Shown one piece after another: positions 57,931-64,000 of a stretch of DNA of 64,000 nt. Location: positions 5,573,250-5,637,249 of the forward strand of contig JADCRB010000016.1 of assembly GCA_021464245.1 (NCBI GenBank). Reading direction: 5' to 3'. Every line of letters starts with the position of its first letter. Positions within the stretch are counted from its first letter, which is position 1. The notes beneath the pieces are model-generated. The model made no database searches, was not told where the DNA came from, and saw nothing but the letters and a program-made list of their open reading frames with translations. Both the position numbers and the translations under genes were made by a program. The stretch comes from Carallia brachiata (taxonomy: Eukaryota; Streptophyta; Magnoliopsida; Malpighiales; Rhizophoraceae).

Positions 57931-58717
57931 TGTAAAGATCAAAAAAAAAAAAAAAAAGAAATGAAAGTCCAAATGGTCGGCAATTGGCCGGTGAAAGTTC
58001 AATATGGCCGGTCACCGGCCACCAACCCAATGGTTGGTGGCACAATGGCAGGGATGGCCTATAAATAGGCCATTCCTTGTCTCAAACAAATCAACTTCCA
58101 AGGAAACAAAAACAAACACATAAACAAAGTGAGGCGAGGAAGTAAAAATTTGGAAAACCAAGTTTTCCAAAAGATTTTCCTTACGATTTCGTATTTTAGG
58201 CATATGATCTATTGTCACCATTGGGTTAAATATTCCAGATCAAAAGCCTAAAATATTTGATATAGTTATTTTCAAGCATATTTTGGGTGTATACTCTCTG
58301 ATTGCCCTTGAGTAGAATCTACTAGAGCAAAAATTTGAAATATTAAAATATTAAAAATCTATCTGAGATTAACCCCATACGGCCCTAAACAAAGTCAAAT
58401 CAGCCCATCTAAGATCAAGCCCCTACAGCCCTCAGTGAAATCAAGTTAGTCTAAGCGAAAGTAAGCCTCACTACAGTCCAAGTATCTACCTCAGATCTTG
58501 CCTCAGCTCTCAACAAAATTTATTCAGTTCAAGATAAAGTTGTGGAATTTATTTCTGTTAAGATCAGGCTCGCGCAGCTTTACGGAATCACGAAGGAGCA
58601 TTAATCGAAGGATCTACACAGAGATTGACCCCACATGAACTTTAAATCTTTATTCGTAATTTGTATTCGTATTTTCGAGTCTAACTATTTTAGGCTCAAA
58701 ATTTACAACGTCTTGCA
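57931..58717 (+). repeat. Gypsy-2 3' LTR
   Basis: 787 bp, TGTAAAGATC to GTCTTGCA, pairing with 40688-41465. Palindromic TATA at 58054-58073. Confidence 0.9.
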
Positions 58718-58722
58718 TTGCC

Positions 58723-60188
58723 ACCAATGCGTGACATACAATACCAGATTAGTTTGGTCGCTGGTGCCACTCTTCCTAATCTACCACACTACTAGATAAG
58801 TTCTAAAGAGAGTGAGATCTTAAGGAAGAAGGTAGAAGAGCTGATGCAAAAAGGGCATATCAAAGAGAGTATGAGCCCATTTGCTGTACTAGCCTTGCTA
58901 ATCCCGAAAAAAGATGACAATTGGTGGATGTGTGTTAATAGCAGGGCAATAAACAAGATCACCATTGGGTACAAATTTCCAATTCCCAGACTGGATGATA
59001 TGCTAGACCAGCTTGATGGATCCAAGGTGTTCTCAAAGATTGATCTTCAAAGTGGCTATCATCAGATCAGTATTAGACCTGGCGACAAGTGAAAGACTGC
59101 ATTCAAGATTCGGGATGTTCTTTATGAATGGCTAGTTATGCCATTTAGTCTCTCTAGTGCTCCTAGCACCTTTAGGAAGTTGATGAATTAGGCACTGAAA
59201 CCTTTTATTGGGAAATTTGTTGTTATATATTTTGATGATATTCTTATCTATAGTCGATCAATAAAAGATCATATTTCACACTTGAGGGAGGTATTAGTGG
59301 TGCTGTAGGAGAATAAACTATATGTGAATTTGACGAACTGTAGCTTTATGACTGAAAAATTACTCTTCCTGGGGTACATAGTTAGTTTTGATGGCATTCA
59401 GGTTGAAGAGGAGAATATGCGAGCAATTTGAGATTAGCCTACTCTCAAAACTGTAGGCGATGTGCAGAGTTTCCATGACTTTGCAACCTTTTTATTGAAG
59501 GTTCGTCTACAACTTCAGTACTATTATGGCACCCATTACCGAGTGCCTTAAGAAGGGCAAGTTCTAGTGGGGAGATGAAGAAGAGCAGCGGTTTGCCCTT
59601 ATCAAAGAAAAGTTATGTACCGCTCTAGTGTTAGCTCTCCCTAGCTTTGACAAGCTGTTTGAAGTTGAATGTGATGCCAGCAGAGTTGGAGTTTGTGTTG
59701 TGATTTTCCAAGAAAAAAGGCCAGTCATTTATTTCAGTGAAAAGTTTAGTGAAGCCCAAAAGATGTGGTCTACTTATGACAAGGAGTTTTATATTGTTGT
59801 GAGAGTCTTAAAGCATTGGGAACATTACCTGATAGGCTGTGAGTTCATCTTGTACTCGAATCATCGAGCCTTGAAGTATCTCCACAGCCAGAAGCAAGTC
59901 AACAGTGACATACATGCTAGGTGGTCCACTTTCCTACAAAAGTTTCCTTTCAAGCTGTTTCATAAGGCGGGCCAACAAAACAAGGTTGCTAATGCCTTAA
60001 GTCAGAGAGCATCTTTGTTGATAACATTGACCAATGAGATAGTAGGCTTTGAAACTCTCCGTGAATTATATGAGCATGATGAAGACTTCCAAACTATTTG
60101 GGAGAAGTGGGTTCAAAAGCAACCTATAGATGATTTCCATATCTATGATGACTATCTTATGCGTGGAAATCAGCTCTGTGTTCCCTGA
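58723..60188 (+). pseudogene. Gypsy-1 reverse transcriptase and RNase H
   Basis: Resumes as [40 protein letters not shown], a decayed [40 protein letters not shown] and catalytic YFDDILIYS (59228-59254). The connection region is frameshifted near 59440-59620. The RNase H is open at 59628-60188 ([61 protein letters not shown]). Stops at 58793, 59090 and 59191. Confidence 0.9.
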
Positions 60189-61200
60189 TCTTCATTGAGA
60201 GAGAAGATTATTCATAATTTACATGGAGGTGGTCTTGCAAGTCATCTTAGACGATACAAGACAATTGTTGCTGTTGAGAAATAGTACTATTGGCCACAGC
60301 TGAAGAGGGATATTCGTAAATTTGTCTAGTGATTTTATACTTGCTAGACAGCTAAGTGCCAATCACAAAACTTTCAGCTTTACATGCCTTTACCTGTTCC
60401 AGAAAATATTTGGGAAAACCTGTCCATATATTTTATTTTGGGCTTACTCTGTACCCAACACGGTATAGATTCTGTGTTTATTGTTGTTGACAGGTTTCCA
60501 AGATAAGCCATTTCATACCTTGTAAGAAGACCTTTGATGCTTCCAGTATAGCCCGGTTGTTCTTTAAGGAGATTGTGTGCCTACATGGAGTGCCCAAGTC
60601 CATTACATCTGACCGTGATACCAAGTTTCTTAGTCATTTTAGAATCACTCTGTGGAAACTGTTTGATTCATTCTTAAAGTTCAATAGTACAGCTCATCCA
60701 CAGACTGATGGTTAGACAAAGTCACTAAACAAACCCTAGGCAACCTCATTCGAAGCATTTGTGGAGACAAACCAAAGCACTGGGACTTTGCCATAGCTCA
60801 AGCAAAGTTTGCCTATAATAGTGCAGTTCACAGTGCTATAGGGAAGTCTCCTTTCTCTATTGTTTACACTAAATGTCTGCAACATGCTTTGGATTTGGTC
60901 AAGCTGCTTCGCATTCCAGGCCTTAGCATTGCAACTGAGAATCTTGCAGAATAGGTGCAGTCAGTCCAAGCTGAGGTGAAAAAGAAGTTGGAGATTGCCA
61001 ATGAGAAGTACAAGAAAGCTGCAGACAAGCATCGAAGGAGCCATATCTTCCAAAAAGGTAATATGGTGATCGTGTTCCTTCGTAATGAGCGGTTTCCAGT
61101 TGGATCCTACAATAAGCTGCATTATAAGAAGTATGGTCCTTATCAAGTCCTAAAGAAGATTAATGACAATGCCTATGTGATTGATTTACCCAATGAGTAG
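60189..61200 (+). pseudogene. Gypsy-1 integrase
   Basis: Zinc-binding HGGGLASHLRRYKTIVAVEK (60222 on), YYWPQLKRDIRKFV and a damaged CX2C. Core pieces in three frames: FIVVDRFPR (about 60478), [26 protein letters not shown] (60696-60713) and [20 protein letters not shown]. The C-terminus [20 protein letters not shown] ends at a TAG at 61198-61200 near the gypsy pol end. An extended tail (TFNVADIYPFY) continues in frame. No chromodomain seen. Confidence 0.87.
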
Positions 61201-61316
61201 GGAATTTCAATGACCTTCAATGTTGCAGATATTTATCCATTCTACTCTACTGATGAGCCTCTCTACCAGGAGCATGACTTGAACTCGAGGTCAAGTTTTT
61301 CCTAAGTGGAGGGGAC

Positions 61317-61703
61317 TAACGTAGAACAAGTAGCCCAAGACTTCCTAGACCAAAGAGACCGTCAGAAGAAGCCCAAAGTCAAAGGTGAATTCTAGAAGAC
61401 TTGTTTTCTAAGCCTATCCAGAATATTCCAAGTATCTTTTCAGCATATTCCTTGAATGTTCTGGAATATCGCAGATTTATTCTATTTTCCTTTTTATTTT
61501 GATTTTGTCATTAACATATTTCCTTTCTTAGTCATAGATTGTAGCTATAAATACTCATGTAAGCCTAAGGGTTGAATGATTTTAGAGAAATATTATTTCA
61601 GTTGCAATAAGACATTAGTCTTTCGTTTATCTTTCTCATTGAGAAGTTTCTTTTCCTAAGGTTTAATCGTGTATTAGTCTTATTATCGCTAAACGCTGCG
61701 TTA
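61317..61703 (+). repeat. Gypsy-1 3' LTR
   Basis: 387 bp, TAACG to CGTTA, preceded by the polypurine tract AGTGGAGGGGAC. Contains the heat-shock element (61454-61466) and the TATA box (61546-61553). Followed by the AAACG duplication. Confidence 0.93.
61454..61466 (+). promoter_or_regulatory. Heat-shock element in the Gypsy-1 3' LTR
   Basis: GAATGTTCTGGAA keeps three alternating GAA/TTC units, 80 bp upstream of TATAAATA (61546-61553). It could drive read-out transcription into flanking copia D. Confidence 0.6.
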
Positions 61704-61708
61704 AAACG

Positions 61709-64000
61709 TTGCTTTGACAAGAGCTTAGTAAGACCCTCGGCAACTTCATTGTGGCCAGAAGTGTAACAGACTTTAACTGCTCCAAAAACAACTCGTTCTC
61801 GCACAAAGTGATAACCAAGAGCTAAATGTTTCATCCTTGAATGAAAGGGCAGATTGGCTGTTAAGTCTATGGCACTAACATTATCACTATAAATAAGCGA
61901 GGAACCTTGATGTGGAACATATAATTCTTGAAGCAAGTTAGACAACCAAGCAAGCAAGATCAGCTGTAGTGTTTGCAATAGCTCGGTACTCAGCTTCGAC
62001 AGAAGATCGTGCAACACTTCTTTGCTTTGCAGATTTATATGATACAAGATTTGAACCAAGATAAATCACATAAGTAGAAGCAAATGTTCTGCCATCAAGA
62101 TTGCCTCCCCAATCTACATCACAATAAGCTTTAAGGGAAAGAGGACCTTGATCACCATGTTTAATTAAAAGACCATGGTGTATAGTATCCTTAAGCTATC
62201 GTAGAACTCTCTTAAGTGTGGACCAATGTGATTGAGCTAGCGCATGCATGCACTGAGACAATTTATTGACAGAAAAAGCAATATATGGTTGAGTGAGAGA
62301 CAAATATTGTAGTGACCCAACTAATTGACGGTAAGCAGTGGCATTTGCTAGGCTAGAAAAGTTTTGCAACTAAAGAGTTATTGAGGTTGATAAAGGAGTT
62401 CATTGATTTTTAGCATCTGATAATCCAAAAGTCTCCAAAGGCATATAATATATTGGTGTTGTGATAGAAGAATACCTTGCTGTATAGGTGGTATAACCTC
62501 CATGCCAAGAAAAAAATTCAAAGGACCTAGATCGTTTAGAGAAAAATAAGTAGAGAGCTGTCCAAGTAGTTGTGACAAAACTTGGGGGTTGTTGCCGATG
62601 AGAATGATATCATCCACATAGACCAATAAATAGATTAGAACATCATCTTTGAAATAAATGAAGAGTGAAGAATCTAATATAGCATTAACAATTCCCATTT
62701 GAAGAAGAAATGTACTGAACTCTTTATACCAAGCATGGGGTGCTTAATATAGACTATAAATTGTTTTGTTCAGCTTGTACACACATGATTGGGTCATTCC
62801 TTATCAATGAATCCAAGAGGTTGACACATATACACCATGTCATGAAGTTTGCCTTGGAGGAATGCATTATGGATATCCAATTGATGCAAAGACCGCCCAA
62901 AGTGCATAACAAGACAAAGAACTAGTGTAATCATTGTGCGTTTGACAACTGGACTATAAGTTTCTGTATAGTCCAAGCCAGGTCGTTGATGAAAGCCTTT
63001 TACAACCAATCTAGCTCTATATTTATCAATGCTCCTATCTAACTACCTTTTGATGCAAAAAACCTATTTATTACCAACCACATTTGTCACCTCAGACGAA
63101 GGAACTAACTGCCAAGTGTTGTTGTTCACTACTACATTAAATTTAGATGTCATTGCACTACGGCAAAAGGGGTCCTTGAGAGCTTGTGTGACACCAGTAG
63201 GTTCAATAGACTCAGATATGGGATGTTTGGTAGTATGGAAGACAACCTTCGGCTTAAAGATATTATTTTGGGATCTGGTAACCATAGGGTGAGTTTTAAG
63301 AAAGCCAAATTGTGGATTGGGTGTGGAAGAATTGGATGTCGTCTTTGTTGCATTTGTGGAGGTAGAATTGGAGGTAGTCCCGGCTATTTTTTCCAAAGTA
63401 AGTATCGGGGGTATTGGAGAAGAGCTTGATGAAGTGCCCAAGCCACCAGGTGACTCTAAGGAACTAAATAACGATGATATTGTCTCTTTTGTGCTATCCA
63501 TTGTAGTTAAACCTACAGAAGAAGATATGGAGATAGAAAAAATTGGTGAGGTTAATGTAACAAAGGAAGGATGCCAAGTCGACATAGTCATTTTGGAGAC
63601 ACGAGAAAGAGAAGGACCATGGCTGGTATAATAAAAATGATTTTCATGAAATACTATATTTCTAGACACAAAAATTTTGTTTGTGATGGGATCATAGCAC
63701 TTGAAGGCACTTTAACTTGGTGAGTAGCTGAAGAAGATACACGGGTGAAACTTTGGGTCAAGCTTGTGAGTGTTGTAAGGGTTTCCATGGATAGCATAGA
63801 CATTCAAATACTTTTAGTTTGTGGTAGTTGGGTAGTGAATAAAAGAGTAATTCATATGGGGATGTCATATTTAAAACTAGAGCGGGAAGATGATTAATAA
63901 ATAAGCAATAACTTGAAAAGCATAACACCAAAAAATCAGTATCAGAGACGCATGATGGAGGAGAGTAAAACTGGTTTCTACAATTGACATTGTTTTCTTT
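61709..64000 (-). pseudogene. Copia D pol: integrase end, reverse transcriptase, RNase H
   Basis: In minus order: integrase end (NYHKLKVFGCLCYPW, about 63790-63840) and ISRNIVFHENHFYYT (about 63630-63672), then a Ser/Thr/Pro-rich linker (63330-63600) and HPMVTRSQNNIFKPK. The reverse transcriptase follows (VNNNTWQLVPSS, ARLVVKGFHQRPGLDYTETY, LHQLDIHNAFLQGKLHDMVY, and a catalytic region near 62605-62620 reading LLVYVDDIILIGNN). The tail DAKNQ.TPL leads to RNase H (SSVEAEYRAIANTTADLAWL, SLIYSDNVSAIDLTANLPFH, RERVVFGAVKVCYTSGHNEV). It is split near its C-terminus by Gypsy-1 and finishes at 28743-28809. A different copia lineage from A, B and C. Multiple stops and frame changes. The element continues beyond the window. 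Confidence 0.9.

Larger units (their letters stand above)
40688..58717 (+). mobile_element. Gypsy-2 (Tat-like) LTR retrotransposon with a WOX-like extra gene
   Basis: LTRs at 40688-41465 (778 bp) and 57931-58717 (787 bp). Target duplication TTGCC at 58718-58722, and TTGTT at 40683-40687, which differs by two C-to-T changes. Order: LTR, purine-rich leader, gag, protease, reverse transcriptase, degenerate RNase H, second RNase H, integrase, non-coding and low-complexity stretch, WOX-like reading frame, polypurine tract, LTR. A second RNase H between the first and integrase is the hallmark of the Tat lineage. Copia C is inserted in gag. It is inserted in Gypsy-1 pol between the codons for DRL and PP. 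Confidence 0.92.
28815..61703 (+). mobile_element. Gypsy-1 LTR retrotransposon (outer shell of the nest)
   Basis: Flanked by AAACG (28810-28814 and 61704-61708). Its own sequence consists of a split 5' LTR, primer site, gag, split pol and 3' LTR (61317-61703). Three elements are inserted in it: a solo copia LTR and copia B in the 5' LTR, and Gypsy-2 in pol, which itself holds copia C. Of 32.9 kb only about 5.4 kb is Gypsy-1. The coding region has many stops. The 3' LTR has the terminal inverted repeat TAACG...CGTTA rather than plain TG...CA. It is inserted in copia D. Confidence 0.93.

Noticed and set aside
1..64000. tRNA, rRNA, CRISPR array or Helitron
   Set aside because: No cloverleaf, rRNA similarity, spaced repeat array or CTRR/hairpin terminus was convincing. 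Primer sites match initiator tRNA ends but are retrotransposon parts.

Overview
The window is nuclear DNA of a flowering plant, most likely a eudicot. It is AT-rich, has plant-type introns (GT donors and AG acceptors in the Ulp1-like, FAR1-like and captured-exon reading frames), and is built mostly from Ty1/copia and Ty3/gypsy LTR retrotransposons with methionine-tRNA-type primer sites. I cannot name the species. I see no intact host gene; everything coding-like is a mobile-element protein or a decayed gene.

Region 1-14.3 kb: a decayed FAR1/FHY3-related (MULE-derived) gene at 2.4-5.4 kb; a duplicated segment with an unrecognised small reading frame at 7.0-8.7 kb; a probable hAT-type MITE at 8.9-9.4 kb; and several copies, in both orientations, of a degenerate ~200-bp repeat at 9.5-12.3 kb. 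Region 14.4-24.4 kb: a multi-exon Ulp1/C48 SUMO-protease-like gene on the minus strand, split inside an exon by copia element A (14,728-20,697; target duplication GCGAC/GTGAC). Element A has lost most of pol and in its place carries about 2.1 kb of foreign DNA containing a WUSCHEL-like homeobox reading frame. Region 24.7-27.2 kb: a copia relic split by a ~1.9-kb long-TIR Pack-MULE that holds one captured host exon with both splice sites.

From 27.5 kb to the window end lies a Russian-doll nest resolved by target duplications: a gypsy relic (Gypsy-3) abuts copia D (minus); copia D is split by Gypsy-1 (28,815-61,703, TSD AAACG); Gypsy-1's 5' LTR holds a solo copia LTR (TSD ATCTT) and full-length copia B (TSD CTAGT); Gypsy-1's pol holds Gypsy-2 (40,688-58,717, TSD TTGCC, left copy decayed to TTGTT); Gypsy-2's gag holds copia C (43,432-51,225, TSD GAAGA). 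Removing the inserts rejoins the Gypsy-1 LTR to 386 bp against 387 bp for its other LTR.

The most interesting signal is a WUSCHEL-related homeobox (WOX)-like protein gene carried twice. One copy is downstream of pol in Gypsy-2, a Tat-like gypsy element with a second RNase H. The other is in the foreign block of copia A. The two share a WOX-type homeodomain, a WUS-box-like TLxLF motif, a C-terminal EAR-like LELRL/LKLCL motif, and a splice-acceptor-like pyrimidine tract plus CAG just before the ATG. This looks like a retrotransposon lineage that captured a developmental transcription factor or repressor. Both copies are now broken by stop codons. A second regulatory signal is a perfect heat-shock element about 80 bp upstream of the TATA box in both Gypsy-1 LTRs.
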